Assembly: GCF_009711345.1 (NCBI RefSeq)
Contig: NZ_SMMA01000063.1
Span: forward strand, 116,225-180,224
Reading direction: 5' to 3'
Length of the DNA: 64,000 nt
Source of the DNA: Pseudovibrio flavus
GTDB taxonomy: Bacteria > Pseudomonadota > Alphaproteobacteria > Rhizobiales > Stappiaceae
Positions 43,217-53,464 of this stretch are shown here, one piece after another; the first letter of the stretch is position 1, and the number at the start of each line of letters is the position of its first letter. Below the pieces are notes generated by a model. That model saw nothing but the letters and a program-made list of their open reading frames with translations, was not told the DNA's origin and made no database searches. Position numbers and translations under genes: made by a program.

Positions 43217-44353
43217 ATGGGCCAGCTGGCACTTCAAGACGTAAAAAAGAGCTTCGGATCTACCGAGGTCATCAAGGGTGTATCTCTGGATGTTAAAGAC
43301 GGTGAGTTCATCGTTTTTGTTGGTCCATCCGGCTGTGGTAAATCCACACTGCTGCGCATGATTGCAGGTCTGGAGGAAGTCTCGGACGGCACGGTCTTCA
43401 TCGACGGCAAGGTAGTGAACAACCTACCGCCAGTGAAGCGTGGCATCTCCATGGTGTTTCAGTCCTACGCCCTTTACCCTCATATGAGTGTTTACGAGAA
43501 CATCGCATTCCCGTTGCGCGTCGCCAAGATGAGCGAAGCCGAGGTGGAAGAGCGTGTTCGCAAAGCTTCCCGCATTTTGCAGCTGGATGAGCGCCTCAAG
43601 CACAAGCCAGGCCAGCTCTCCGGTGGTCAGCGCCAGCGTGTTGCTATTGGCCGCGCCATTGTCCGCGAGCCTTCTGTTTTCCTTTTTGACGAGCCGCTCT
43701 CCAACCTTGATGCGGCCCTGCGTTCAGACATGCGTGTCGAGCTTTCCAAGCTCCACGGCAGCCTTGGCGCAACCATGATTTATGTGACCCACGACCAGAT
43801 CGAAGCGATGACAATGGCAGACCGCATTGTTGTTCTGGATGGCGGGGTGATCTCTCAGGTGGGCTCACCGCTTGAGCTATACCACAAGCCGCAGAACCTC
43901 TTTGTTGCAGGCTTCATCGGCAACCCGAAGATGAACTTCGTTGAGGTAACCTGCAAAGCTTCTGCTGAAAACAGCGTTACCGTCACCCTGCCAGATGGCG
44001 GCGAGGTCGAAGTACCTGTGAAGGGCCAAGCGAACCTTGAAGGCCAGAAGATGACACTGGGCATCCGTCCAGAGCACATCAAACTTGGTCAGGCCGACGC
44101 GCACATTTCAGTAGTTGCCAACGTTGTTGAACGCCTCGGTATCCATACGGTTTCCCACGCCACGGTAGAGGGCGCTAACACAAGTTTCTGTTCTTTGCTT
44201 GATGGTGCAGCACCTGTTGTGGTTGGTGAAGCCGCTCCGGTTGGTTTCAACGCTTCTGACTGTCACCTCTTTGACAGCACTGGCGCGGCCCTAGAGCGCC
44301 TCGTAAAGCTTGAAGATGTCGACCCAGCGATGCTTCAGGTCGAGCCAGCTTAA
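43217..44353 (+). CDS. Sugar ABC transporter ATP-binding protein (MsmK/UgpC type)
   Basis: The 378-residue ATPase has Walker [10 protein letters not shown], the LSGGQRQR signature, Walker [13 protein letters not shown] and the H-loop in [10 protein letters not shown], with a TOBE domain in the C-terminal third. The ATG at 43217 follows GGGGGAAGGA; the open frame extends to 43163 across the hairpin. It completes the CUT1 importer of the GlcNAc operon. Confidence 0.93.
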   Translation: MGQLALQDVKKSFGSTEVIKGVSLDVKDGEFIVFVGPSGCGKSTLLRMIAGLEEVSDGTVFIDGKVVNNLPPVKRGISMVFQSYALYPHMSVYENIAFPLRVAKMSEAEVEERVRKASRILQLDERLKHKPGQLSGGQRQRVAIGRAIVREPSVFLFDEPLSNLDAALRSDMRVELSKLHGSLGATMIYVTHDQIEAMTMADRIVVLDGGVISQVGSPLELYHKPQNLFVAGFIGNPKMNFVEVTCKASAENSVTVTLPDGGEVEVPVKGQANLEGQKMTLGIRPEHIKLGQADAHISVVANVVERLGIHTVSHATVEGANTSFCSLLDGAAPVVVGEAAPVGFNASDCHLFDSTGAALERLVKLEDVDPAMLQVEPA

Positions 44354-44436
44354 AAGACTTTACGTCCTCCCTCCTGCCTGCCGCGTGTAAGCGCGGTGGG
44401 CTCCTTTCAGACTTCTCAGTTCAGGATAGTTTCAGC

Positions 44437-46377
44437 ATGTCTCCAGCGGAAACAGTCTCCAGCGCTTGCGTTCATCTCGACACTTACTTTAATCCATCAG
44501 GTGACGAACGCATTGGGCGCTTTCAGTTGATTCTTCGCAATCTGGGAGAAGAGGCGCTGGAAGGTTTTTCGCTGTGTTACACCTGCGTTGCCTATGCTAG
44601 AGCCGATGTAAACGTGAAAGGCGGCGAACTTGTTGAGCGCTTTGGTGGATTTCACGAAATCCAACTGGCCGCCTCATCTGTTCTGCCTGCTTTGGGAAGC
44701 GTAGAGCTTGAACTGGAAGGCTTGAAAGAGCCGCCACGACATTTCCAAGATGGCCCTAAGTCGGCCTTCCTAAAACTTGCCAATGGAGAGATTCAGCCGG
44801 TGAGCGTTGGTGATCTCAATCTGGTTGGAGGCGAAGACAGCCAAGAGCGTCGGGTTCTTCCTACCGGAGAGTTGACCGTTCCGAACGCCATCCTCCCGTG
44901 GCCAAAGACCGTCGCAATCACGGAGCAGGGCGATAGTCCCATCACTCTTTCTCCAGCGGCGAACACAAGTGCGGAAGATATCGCCTCTATGGCGAAAGTT
45001 TCCAAACTTGCTCACCGGCTGTTTCCTCAAGAGCGGATGCCTTTTGTGCTTTTGCCAGCTTCTACGCCATCTCAAGTGGTGTTTGTAAAGGAAGCCGGTC
45101 ACGGGCGTGAAGGCTACCGGCTGGACTTTGCTGATGGAAAAGTAAGCCTGTCATTTAGCGATCAGGCAGGACGCGACTACGGCTTGACTGTACTTGCGCA
45201 AATGTTGATGGGCTGCGCGCGGGAACCGCGGACATATAAGTTCCCTGTAAGCGGTTATATTCAAGACGCACCGCGCTATGAGTGGCGTGGGTCCCACCTT
45301 GATGTATCCCGCCACTTCTGGACCAAGAGCCAAGTACTGCGCTTTATCGACATTCTTGCTTGGTCCCGCATGAATGTTTTGCAGTGGCACCTGACCGACG
45401 ATGAAGCGTGGCGTCTGGAGATCAAAGCCTATCCGGAACTCACGGAGATTGGCTCGGTACGCCGCCCTGAAGGGCCGCTTATTCCTCAGCTTGGTTATGG
45501 CGCAGTCGAGTATTGCGGCCACTACACACAAGAGGAAGTGCGCGAGGTTGTTGCACATGCCGCCTCTCTCAATATCGACGTGGTTCCAGAGATCGACGTG
45601 CCCGGCCACGCGACTGCGGTCTTAAAGGCGCTACCACACCTTAAGGACCCGGATGAGCCGGAAAACAGCTACCAGTCTGTTCAAGGTTATCCGAACAACG
45701 CGCTTAACCCCGCGATGGAAGAAACCTACGCTTTCCTTGAAAAGGTTTTTGAGGAGGTGGCAGAGCTGTTCCCATCCCGCTTTGTCCATGTTGGCGGTGA
45801 TGAGGTGAACGTACAGTCTTGGCAGCAATCTCCACTAGCCAAGGAGATGATGAGCCAGCAGGGACTTAACGGCACTATGCGACTGCAGGCGTATTTTATG
45901 CGCAGAGTCAAAGACATACTGGCAAAGCTTGATAAAGATTTAGCTGGTTGGGACGAAGTCGCTCATGGGGGTGGAGTGAACAACGAAGGAACTCTCCTGT
46001 TTGCTTGGCAAAAGCCAGAGGTTATCGCTCAGTTGGCTGAAGCGGGTTATGACGTTATCGCAACCCCCGGCCAAGCCTATTACATGGATATGGTTCAAGC
46101 GAGCGGTTGGAATGAACCGGGCGCAAGCTGGGCGGGTGTGAGCACACCTGAAGCCTGCTATAAATACGAGGCAGATAGCGCCTTACCTGAAGCCCTCAAA
46201 GACAAACTCAAGGGTGTTCAGGCCGGAATTTGGTGTGAGCATATCTCCACCCAGTCAATGTTCAATTACGTCGTCTTCCCAAGACTTTATGCGGTTGCTG
46301 AGGCAGGCTGGTCACTGCCGGAAAATAAAAAATGGGAGCGGTTCTGCGCCAGCACTTCTGTGATGCCACAGTTGTAG
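44437..46377 (+). CDS. Beta-N-acetylhexosaminidase, GH20 family (cytosolic)
   Basis: The 646-residue enzyme has an N-terminal GH20b-like region and a TIM-barrel catalytic domain (about 285-620) with HLDVSRHFW, LQWHLTDDEAWRLEIK and the catalytic Asp-Glu pair in FVHVGGDEVN (Asp455, Glu456). GH20 enzymes remove terminal GlcNAc or GalNAc with help from the substrate's acetamido group. No signal peptide is visible (MSPAETVSSACVHLDTYF), so it should act in the cytosol on imported chitobiose or short oligomers, which fits the importer just upstream and NagB/NagA downstream. Confidence 0.9.
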   Translation: MSPAETVSSACVHLDTYFNPSGDERIGRFQLILRNLGEEALEGFSLCYTCVAYARADVNVKGGELVERFGGFHEIQLAASSVLPALGSVELELEGLKEPPRHFQDGPKSAFLKLANGEIQPVSVGDLNLVGGEDSQERRVLPTGELTVPNAILPWPKTVAITEQGDSPITLSPAANTSAEDIASMAKVSKLAHRLFPQERMPFVLLPASTPSQVVFVKEAGHGREGYRLDFADGKVSLSFSDQAGRDYGLTVLAQMLMGCAREPRTYKFPVSGYIQDAPRYEWRGSHLDVSRHFWTKSQVLRFIDILAWSRMNVLQWHLTDDEAWRLEIKAYPELTEIGSVRRPEGPLIPQLGYGAVEYCGHYTQEEVREVVAHAASLNIDVVPEIDVPGHATAVLKALPHLKDPDEPENSYQSVQGYPNNALNPAMEETYAFLEKVFEEVAELFPSRFVHVGGDEVNVQSWQQSPLAKEMMSQQGLNGTMRLQAYFMRRVKDILAKLDKDLAGWDEVAHGGGVNNEGTLLFAWQKPEVIAQLAEAGYDVIATPGQAYYMDMVQASGWNEPGASWAGVSTPEACYKYEADSALPEALKDKLKGVQAGIWCEHISTQSMFNYVVFPRLYAVAEAGWSLPENKKWERFCASTSVMPQL

Positions 46378-46424
46378 CCAATAATTGCAGGTTCGCTCTG
46401 CTCGATCACAGCAGGAAAGCAAGA

Positions 46425-47207
46425 ATGAAAACACTGATTTTTAAGAGCGCACAACAAGCAGAACAAAAGGCTTCCAGCCTGATTATGGAAATGGTGCGGG
46501 CCAAGCCAGATTGCATTCTTGGTTTGGCTACCGGCGGAACCATGGAACGGGTCTACGAAAATATCGTTGCCGAATACCAGAAGGGCGGCGTTTCGTTTGC
46601 CTCTGTTCAGAGCTTCAATCTTGATGAGTATGTGGGTTTGGCGCCAAGCCATCCAAGCTCCTACCACACCTACATGAAAGAAGCGCTCTTCAAGCACATC
46701 GATATTCAAACGCAAAATACGCACCTGCCAAAAGGGGACGCTGCTGATCCTGTTGCTGCCGCTGATGCCTATGAGGCGTTGATTGAAACATCCGGCGGCA
46801 TTGATCTTCAGCTTCTGGGTATTGGTAAGAACGGGCACATCGGTTTCAACGAGCCAACTTCCAGCCTTCGTTCTAGAACCCGTGTGAAGACGCTGACCAC
46901 ATCTACACTGCAAGCGAACCGCCAGTACTTCGACAGCGATGAAGAGATGCCTCACTTTGCCATCACCATGGGCATTGAGAGCATTTTGAGTGCTCGCCAT
47001 TGTGTATTGCTGGCTACCGGCGAGAGCAAAGCTGATGCTGCCGCGCACATGATCGAAGGTCCGCTGAGCGCTATCTGTCCGGCCTCCGCCTTGCAGTTCC
47101 ACCAACGGGTAACCGTAATTCTTGACGAAGCTGCCGCAAGCAAGTTGAAGCTTAAACACTACTACGAGCAGGTTCACCCTGCCGGGGAAGATCGTCTTTA
47201 TGCCTGA
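46425..47207 (+). CDS. nagB: Glucosamine-6-phosphate deaminase
   Basis: The 260-residue protein shows the NagB signatures GLATGGTMERVYENI (substrate loop), SFNLDEYVGL and GIGKNGHIGFNEP with catalytic His138 and Glu143. Position 136 is Asn where E. coli NagB has Asp, as in the Bacillus-type enzyme. It converts GlcN-6-P to fructose-6-P and ammonia. The ATG at 46425 follows AGGAAAG; the open frame reaches back into the hexosaminidase gene. It overlaps nagA by eight bases. Confidence 0.92.
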   Translation: MKTLIFKSAQQAEQKASSLIMEMVRAKPDCILGLATGGTMERVYENIVAEYQKGGVSFASVQSFNLDEYVGLAPSHPSSYHTYMKEALFKHIDIQTQNTHLPKGDAADPVAAADAYEALIETSGGIDLQLLGIGKNGHIGFNEPTSSLRSRTRVKTLTTSTLQANRQYFDSDEEMPHFAITMGIESILSARHCVLLATGESKADAAAHMIEGPLSAICPASALQFHQRVTVILDEAAASKLKLKHYYEQVHPAGEDRLYA

Positions 47208-48351
47208 GACTAACCAACCACGTTTCGTATTTGCTCGTCGCCTGTTTGACGGCAGTGGCGCCGAGCCAAAGTCAAACCAGCTCATTACCATTGATGCTGG
47301 CCGTATTGAGGCAATCGATGGCGCAGACGAAAAGCAGGCACGAGAAAACGGCGCGGTGGTCGCTGACATCGCAGCACCGGGTTTCATCGACATACAGATA
47401 AACGGTGCCAATGATGTTCAGTTTGATAGTAAGTGTGGGGCATCTGGTCTTTTAAAGATTGCGGAAGGCGCGCGAAAAGGGGGCACTGCCCACCTGTTGC
47501 CAACGTTTATAACCGCCAGCGGGACGGCCTATGAAGGAGCCCTGGCAGGCGTTCAAGAGGCGATGGCAATGGCCACGTCCTCCGGCATCATTGGTATTCA
47601 TCTGGAAGGGCCATTTCTTTCCAAGCAGCGGCCCGGCATTCATAGTGCCGGTTTTATTCGGGAACTGGACGAAAGCGACCTTGAGCGCTTGCGGGCGACG
47701 TTTCCCGGTAAACTCCTCCTGACCCTTGCTCCGGAATGCACCAGTTCCACTGTTTTGGAGCAATTGGAGAAGGCGGGAGTGATTGTGTTTGTAGGGCACA
47801 GTCAAGCAAGTGGTGATGAATGCTCTAAGGCGCTCGAGCATGGCCTCAAAGGGGCGACGCATCTGTTTAACGCGATGTCGCAGATCAGCGCTCGCGACCC
47901 CGGTGTGGTTGGTAGCATTCTTGCCCATGAAGAGGCGTTCGCCGGCATTATTGCCGATGGCGTTCATGTTCATCCTGATAACTTAAAGTTGGCGGCGACG
48001 CTCAAGCCAGACACCCTTTGTCTGGTGAGTGATGCTATGCAAACGCTTGCCGGTACGAAGACCGAGTTTGAGTTGGATGGCTACAGGATCTTCTTGCGCG
48101 ATGGCCGCCTGACAAATGCAGAAGGTACTTTGGCAGGGGCTCAGCTTGCCATGAATGAAGCCGTTGCGAACATGGTTCGCTACGCTGAGGTTGATCTCGC
48201 CGCAGCGCTAAAAATGGCGGGCACAAATCCCGCTCATGCGCTGGGGCTTGCCAGTGAGCTTGGCTACCTTAGAAGCGGATACCGCGCATCTATTACATTG
48301 CTTGATAATGATTTGAGCGTCAGCCAAGTTCTTGTCGACGGCCACAGCTAA
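47200..48351 (+). CDS. nagA: N-acetylglucosamine-6-phosphate deacetylase
   Basis: The 383-residue amidohydrolase has the metal/catalytic set of NagA: GIHLEGPFL (Glu136), VGHSQA (His200), GATHLFNAMS and LVSDAM (Asp278). It removes acetate from GlcNAc-6-P to give GlcN-6-P for NagB. It overlaps nagB by eight bases and is the last gene of the amino-sugar operon, followed by a hairpin at 48356-48403. Confidence 0.92.
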   Translation: MPETNQPRFVFARRLFDGSGAEPKSNQLITIDAGRIEAIDGADEKQARENGAVVADIAAPGFIDIQINGANDVQFDSKCGASGLLKIAEGARKGGTAHLLPTFITASGTAYEGALAGVQEAMAMATSSGIIGIHLEGPFLSKQRPGIHSAGFIRELDESDLERLRATFPGKLLLTLAPECTSSTVLEQLEKAGVIVFVGHSQASGDECSKALEHGLKGATHLFNAMSQISARDPGVVGSILAHEEAFAGIIADGVHVHPDNLKLAATLKPDTLCLVSDAMQTLAGTKTEFELDGYRIFLRDGRLTNAEGTLAGAQLAMNEAVANMVRYAEVDLAAALKMAGTNPAHALGLASELGYLRSGYRASITLLDNDLSVSQVLVDGHS

Positions 48352-48673
48352 CTTTGCTGGAGGCGAATGGGAGCGGTGCACGCATGAGGTGTGCGCTGCC
48401 AGCATTTTGCCTTGGGGAATCCGTTATTATTCGACGCATATACAACCTTCGGTGTGTATTGATTGAGTCGGAATAAGTAAAATCTAGTCAAACCTGCGTA
48501 GTAATAAGCGCGGATTGCCGATGAGGCAGAAACAATAAATCGCTCAATTCATCAGTTGTTTGGCTTGGTCCGAAGAATTGAAAATATCCACTTAATCGAA
48601 AATTAACTGCATCCAACCACTTCTAAGTGCATTGGCATTTTTTACAGGTTCGTCGTGTGGGCGAGTGGGGAAG
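48352..48673 (+). other. 322-base gap between nagA and the second chemoreceptor
   Basis: It holds a long imperfect hairpin (48356-48403) and then AT-rich sequence that presumably contains the chemoreceptor promoter. No gene was seen. Confidence 0.5.
48356..48403 (+). terminator. Probable terminator of the GlcNAc operon
   Basis: GCTGG (48356-48360) pairs with CCAGC (48399-48403), enclosing an imperfect inner stem (GCGGTGCAC with GTGTGCGCTG); ATTTTG follows. Confidence 0.55.
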
Positions 48674-51115
48674 ATGATGGGCAGTGTCTTAAGGGTGTTT
48701 TCGAACTTAAAGCTATCAGTCAAAATTGGCGCTAGCTTTGTTGTTGTTTTGTTATTGTCGGCGGCAATTGGCGGTATCGGTGCATTAGCACTGTCCCAGC
48801 TGGCGCAGCAGACTGAGATTACCAGCGAAACAACGCGGCTTATGCAGTCTCTGGAGAGCGCATCGGCTGCTCGCGAGAGTTACACCCGTGACTTTGGCCC
48901 GAAAGAAGGGGACGAGGCGGCAGCGCAGCTTGATACGCTTGCTTCCCAGCTTCAAGCATTCCGCGAAAGCATGGTCGCCCATGGCAAGCCTCTTGAAACA
49001 ACCGAGATGATGATCAAGGACGTTCGCATCCTGCAGTCAACATTCGGGTATGTGCGTAGTTCTGTTGCGGCCCAAGAAGCGCAGATGGAAAAAGTGCTTG
49101 AAGCAATTGCAGAGCTTCGCACTGTAAACCAGTCGATCAAGGCGCTTGTAGAGAAAGAGGCGAAGCTGGCCGCACAGCAGGCTGACGATGCAATTGCGCT
49201 ACAAAAGAAGGCAGATGATGCGGGACGTATCGTCTCTGATATTCTGCAAAAAGCCCTTACTCTTCGTCACGACTTCCTTATGTACAGCACGCGCTCAAGC
49301 GAGGACCTTGCCCACGTGGTTCTTCTTGAAGCTGCTAAAGCCCGCCGCGATGTAAAAGCGCTTGTTGGTGTTGGTCTGGAATCTCTGGACAAGGCAACCC
49401 TTGATCGCTTGAGCGAGCAGGTCAACACGCTGGTTACCAAGCTTCAGGCGCTGAATAACACAACCGAATTCTCGGAACTCTATTCTCTGCGTCAGGAAGT
49501 AGGCACATCGATCGATGATCTGCTTGCCAACGCGAAGATTGTTCTGGGTATCACCTACCGTTCTGTCGATGTGGCAACCGTTGGCACCGAAGAGGCCAAC
49601 CAGCGAGCGAAAGTCATCCAGTCCGCTGAAGGCGCGATGGAAGAACTGCTGCAAAACACCTTGCAGTCCGGCATGCTGATTATCGACTACGCCCGCGCTG
49701 GCTCAACCACAACGCCTGCGGACGTCAACACACGCCTGACAGAACTGGCCAAGATGGCAAAAGGCTTCAACGGCGAAGTGAAGAACATTAAGGGCGCAAG
49801 CAAGGAAGCCAAGGAAATTGGCGCACTGGTTGGTGCAATCCAGCAGAGCTTCGATTCACTCGTTTCCAGCCGTGGTGACCTTGCAGAGCAGCTGCAGAAC
49901 CTGACTGCACAGTCCGCAGTGGTTCAAAAAGACATCAGCGACATTGCAACCACAGAAGCTGAAACCGCGAACGCTGTTGGCAGCAACGCGATGAAGATGA
50001 TCGGCAGCGCTTTGGTGGTCTGCTTGGTTCTCACCGCTCTTATTGCAACGCTGCTGTCTCTCGGCATTACCCGTCCTACCAACCGCCTCACAAACATCAT
50101 GAAGCGCTTGGCTTCCGGTGATACGGACGTAGAGATTGACGGTACTCGCCGTAAAGATGAAATCGGCGAAATGAGCCGCACAGTTCAGGTGTTCCGCGAC
50201 AACGCTATCGAGCGCGCTCGTCTTCGTCAGGAGCAGGCAGAAAAGTCCGATAAGGAAGCTGCCAAGCAAAAGCAGATTGAGGAACTTATCAGCCAGTTCC
50301 GTGAAACTTCCCGCGATATGCTTGGCTCTGTCAGCACCAGCATGAGCTACATGGGTGAGACGGCAAACAACATGGTTGAGCTTGCTCGTGGCACCAGCGA
50401 TACCACTCAGCGGGCTACCGCGGCATCCAATGAAACTGCTGTAAACGTGCAGATGGTTTCTTCGGCAGCCGAAGAGCTTTCCTCTTCCATCGAAGAAATC
50501 GCCCGTCAGGTCAGCGCAACAACTGCTGTTGTCGACAAGGCAACCGATGGTGCACACCTTTCCAACCAGCGCATTACGGAGCTCGCCGAGGCAACATCCA
50601 AAATTGGTGAGGTTGTTGGTCTCATTCAGGCAATTGCCGAGCAAACCAACCTTCTGGCTCTTAACGCAACTATTGAAGCGGCCCGTGCAGGTGATGCAGG
50701 TAAAGGCTTTGCGGTTGTGGCAGCCGAAGTGAAAGAGCTTGCCAACCAGACCTCTAAGGCGACCGAGGAAATTAGTTCGCAGATCAGCGAGATTCAGAAC
50801 TCTACATCCGAAGCGGTTATTTCCATCGAAGGCATTGCCCGCACCATGGACGAAGTGACCAAGTACACTTCCGCCATCGCGACAGCTGTTGAGCAGCAGG
50901 GCTCTGCAACTTCCGAAATTAGCCGCAATGTGCAGGAAGCTGCAGCGGGTGCGTCTCATGTTAATGAGAACATGGACCGCGTGGTTTCTGATGTGAACGA
51001 GACCAGCCGCGCTTCTGAGGAAGTGTTGGGCGTCTCCACACAGGTCTCTGAGAAGACAGAGGCATTGAACCGCGAGGTTGATGAATTCCTGACAGCTGTT
51101 GCCAAAGCAGGCTAA
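48674..51115 (+). CDS. Methyl-accepting chemotaxis protein with long helical periplasmic domain
   Basis: The 813-residue receptor has TM1 (about 16-38), an unusually long (about 400-residue) periplasmic region of predicted helices resembling helical-bimodular sensors, TM2 (about 440-462), a HAMP domain ([20 protein letters not shown] onward), and the signalling domain with tip [19 protein letters not shown] (about 652-670). The ATG at 48674 follows GGGGAAG. It stands alone after the GlcNAc operon. The ligand is unknown. Its signalling half resembles that of the receptor at 35124-36809, while the sensor parts differ. Confidence 0.92.
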   Translation: MMGSVLRVFSNLKLSVKIGASFVVVLLLSAAIGGIGALALSQLAQQTEITSETTRLMQSLESASAARESYTRDFGPKEGDEAAAQLDTLASQLQAFRESMVAHGKPLETTEMMIKDVRILQSTFGYVRSSVAAQEAQMEKVLEAIAELRTVNQSIKALVEKEAKLAAQQADDAIALQKKADDAGRIVSDILQKALTLRHDFLMYSTRSSEDLAHVVLLEAAKARRDVKALVGVGLESLDKATLDRLSEQVNTLVTKLQALNNTTEFSELYSLRQEVGTSIDDLLANAKIVLGITYRSVDVATVGTEEANQRAKVIQSAEGAMEELLQNTLQSGMLIIDYARAGSTTTPADVNTRLTELAKMAKGFNGEVKNIKGASKEAKEIGALVGAIQQSFDSLVSSRGDLAEQLQNLTAQSAVVQKDISDIATTEAETANAVGSNAMKMIGSALVVCLVLTALIATLLSLGITRPTNRLTNIMKRLASGDTDVEIDGTRRKDEIGEMSRTVQVFRDNAIERARLRQEQAEKSDKEAAKQKQIEELISQFRETSRDMLGSVSTSMSYMGETANNMVELARGTSDTTQRATAASNETAVNVQMVSSAAEELSSSIEEIARQVSATTAVVDKATDGAHLSNQRITELAEATSKIGEVVGLIQAIAEQTNLLALNATIEAARAGDAGKGFAVVAAEVKELANQTSKATEEISSQISEIQNSTSEAVISIEGIARTMDEVTKYTSAIATAVEQQGSATSEISRNVQEAAAGASHVNENMDRVVSDVNETSRASEEVLGVSTQVSEKTEALNREVDEFLTAVAKAG

Positions 51116-51142
51116 CGGACTTCATGCAAAGATCTTATGGGG

Positions 51143-51176
51143 GCCCCGCTGGCGTGATACGTCGGCGGGGCTTTTT
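51143..51176 (+). terminator. Rho-independent terminator of the chemoreceptor gene
   Basis: GCCCCGC (51143-51149) pairs with GCGGGGC (51165-51171), followed by TTTTTGTTTT. Confidence 0.93.
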
Positions 51177-51303
51177 GTTTTCTCAGCGACGTTTTCTCTT
51201 TGATGCAGTGGTGCCTAGACGAGACATTTCGGAGCGCCGGGTGCCGAATATGGTCTACAAACTAGTGAGTGCCAACTTACGTGGACCTATTTGCGGCCAG
51301 TTA

Positions 51304-52362
51304 CTAAGGGCTCTCAACTGTCGCAGGGTTTTCCAATGAGCTGTCCTCTAAATGCTCCGAAAAGCGGTGAGCTACGGGAACGTGAGGCCAACCGAAGTGG
51401 GGTGGAGTGAGGTAGAGCAGTAAGCTCCGCGCTATGCTTCTTCTCCGCGCGTAGATACTATGAAGTGGTGAGGAGCTCGAAGGTGGCGCGACCCACCTTT
51501 CAAAGGTTACGTGATCGTACCCGCCCAACAATAAACGTGAGGCCGGTCTTTCAAGATCGCTCGCGCTATTGACCAGCTCCTGCCCAAACCTCAACCATTT
51601 GCGGCGGATGAACGTTATCTCACTATTGAAGTTATGAGCGATGAATGCACCCAGTGTTTCGTATTCGCTAAAGCCGGATGGCTCGGTGAAGTCGATCAGA
51701 TCTATAATCGCTTGTTGCCAAGGCTTCTCGTGCTTCGCCTCCACCTCGGCGATAAAGTGGTGAAGCCAAGAAACCCTCAGCGGGAAGCACTGAGCAATGA
51801 AGGATGCTTTTGTCTGGCGAGGGTAGCCCAGCAACCTTTCTATCATTGAGAAGTAAGGTTTGTGGTGTTCTTTACTGCGGTAGTAACTGAGTTTGCCGCT
51901 GTTGCTGACGAAGTTGATCGGCCGTAGAGGAATGGTATCTGCATCCCAGATGATAACGAGATCATCAACATCAAACTGGGCTGCTGCGGTTAGCTTTATA
52001 AGCTGCTGAAGATACCAGCCATAACGCTGCGGATTATCTCGCTCAGTCGCCTTTTTTAGCTTTGCTCCAAACTCTAGCGTGTAGAGATTTTCATTTTCGA
52101 CTGAAAACGAAGTCGGCGTGTTTTCTTGAAAAAGCTGTAGCTGCTTCTCAGGTACAATTACGCGGTAGGTATCGGCCTTTACGTTCTTGAGAATGTAGCG
52201 GGACCCTACCTTCCATGTATCCAGATTGCCCCGCTCGCAAACACTAATCAGATGGACCTTTGGCTCTTTGGTAGGTGGGTTTACTTGCACAGAATCGCCG
52301 TTTTTAATTGTAAAGGAAAACTCAAATTCCCACGGCGTGCTTACCCTGCAAATCTCCCGCAA
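51304..52362 (-). CDS. DUF6492-like putative glycosyltransferase
   Basis: The 352-residue product has a nucleotide-sugar-transferase-like pattern: KVHLISVCERGNLDTWKVGS, then WYLQQLIKLTAA and the DxD-type metal motif IIWDADTIPLRP (about residues 148-159). This matches DUF6492-type proteins, usually linked to surface polysaccharides. The N-terminus is uncertain: the longest frame begins at a TTG with no clear ribosome site, and a GTG at 52290 is another choice; upstream there is an in-frame stop at 52378. It is isolated, with no other cell-surface genes nearby. Confidence 0.65.
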   Translation of the reverse strand: MREICRVSTPWEFEFSFTIKNGDSVQVNPPTKEPKVHLISVCERGNLDTWKVGSRYILKNVKADTYRVIVPEKQLQLFQENTPTSFSVENENLYTLEFGAKLKKATERDNPQRYGWYLQQLIKLTAAAQFDVDDLVIIWDADTIPLRPINFVSNSGKLSYYRSKEHHKPYFSMIERLLGYPRQTKASFIAQCFPLRVSWLHHFIAEVEAKHEKPWQQAIIDLIDFTEPSGFSEYETLGAFIAHNFNSEITFIRRKWLRFGQELVNSASDLERPASRLLLGGYDHVTFERWVAPPSSSSPLHSIYARRRSIARSLLLYLTPPHFGWPHVPVAHRFSEHLEDSSLENPATVESP

Positions 52363-52483
52363 AATACCAGTGATTTCTTAGGGTGTTCCATTAAAGGAAA
52401 GTTGCCTCAAGCCCTAACTAACTTTAGGGTCGAACCAAACTTACATAATCGCTGTTAGCGCACGAATACCGGAATTTCTGCCC

Positions 52484-53341
52484 ATGAGTATTCTTTCAAT
52501 TCAATCACATGTTGCCTTTGGTCATGTTGGTAACTCGGCTGCTGTTTTCCCGCTGCAACTGATGGGTCATGAAACGTGGCCGATCCATACGGTCCAGTTC
52601 TCTAACCACACCGGTTATGGCACTTGGACAGGTCGCGTGTTTGATGGTGACTTCATCAGTGAACTGGTTGATGGCATGCATGCTCGCGGGGCATTGGGTG
52701 GCTGTGAAGCGGTTCTTTCCGGCTACATGGGCAGTGCGCCTATCGTTAATGCGGTGGTGGATACTGTCGCCCGTGTTCGTGCGGAAAATCCGAAGGCTCT
52801 TTACTGCTGTGATCCTGTTATGGGTGACGTGGGACGCGGTATCTTCGTTCAGGAAGGTATTCCTGAACTGTTCGTCAAAAAAGCCATTCCGGCTGCAGAC
52901 ATCATTACGCCAAATATGTTCGAGCTTGAACTTGCCTCTGGCCGTACCGTGAAAACGATGGCGGATGCGCTGGAAGCTGCTGAACTGCTGCGTAAAATGG
53001 GTCCAAAAATTGTAGTCGTCAGCTCTCTGGTCGTTGAAGAGACTGCACCGGACACCATTACAATCCTTGTTGTGAGCGATGAGGGCGCTTGGACTGTCAC
53101 TACGCCTATCGTGCCGCTGGAGATCGCTCCAAATGGTGCTGGCGATATGCTGTCTTCGCTCTTCCTCGGCCATATCCTCAAAGGTTATAGCGCTCCTGAG
53201 GCTCTGAGCCGCACGATCTCTGCAATCTACGAGGTTCTGCAGTCCACGTTGAAATCTGGTCAGCGCGAGCTGAAGATTGTTCCGACCGGCTTTAAAATGC
53301 TGGAACCGGAAGTGCTGTTCCAGCCTTCCAAGGTTGCGTAA
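52484..53341 (+). CDS. pdxY: Pyridoxal kinase PdxY
   Basis: The 285-residue ribokinase-family enzyme has the PdxY features ILSIQSHVAFGHVGNSAAVFP, CDPVMGDVGRGIFV, ITPNMFELE and the anion-hole/catalytic APNGAGDM (Asp221). It phosphorylates pyridoxal to PLP in the cytosol as part of vitamin B6 salvage. It is monocistronic in appearance, with a 124-base gap before the following dehydrogenase gene. Several PLP enzymes occur in the window, but linkage to PdxY is probably coincidental. Confidence 0.92.
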   Translation: MSILSIQSHVAFGHVGNSAAVFPLQLMGHETWPIHTVQFSNHTGYGTWTGRVFDGDFISELVDGMHARGALGGCEAVLSGYMGSAPIVNAVVDTVARVRAENPKALYCCDPVMGDVGRGIFVQEGIPELFVKKAIPAADIITPNMFELELASGRTVKTMADALEAAELLRKMGPKIVVVSSLVVEETAPDTITILVVSDEGAWTVTTPIVPLEIAPNGAGDMLSSLFLGHILKGYSAPEALSRTISAIYEVLQSTLKSGQRELKIVPTGFKMLEPEVLFQPSKVA

Positions 53342-53464
53342 ATACGGCTCTTGCGCCGAGGAAATGCGAGTCTGAGCCTAATCTCAGACTTGTGTTCTAG
53401 TTGACGCGCGTGCAACCTGCTCCATGTAATAGGGTGCAAGCCTTAGCGGGAGGAGGACGCACGC

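Noticed and set aside
41998-43218. 406-codon open frame on the minus strand
   Set aside because: It is antisense to the amino-sugar binding protein and arises from that gene's strongly biased codon use.
46287-47411. 374-codon open frame on the minus strand
   Set aside because: It runs antisense across the end of the hexosaminidase gene, all of nagB and the start of nagA, all of which are well supported.
49856-50959. 367-codon open frame on the minus strand
   Set aside because: It is antisense to the conserved signalling domain of the second chemoreceptor; the product is low-complexity and has no motifs.
51124-51339. Small plus-strand frame of 71 codons after the chemoreceptor
   Set aside because: It overlaps the strong terminator at 51143-51176 and has no ribosome site or recognisable sequence.
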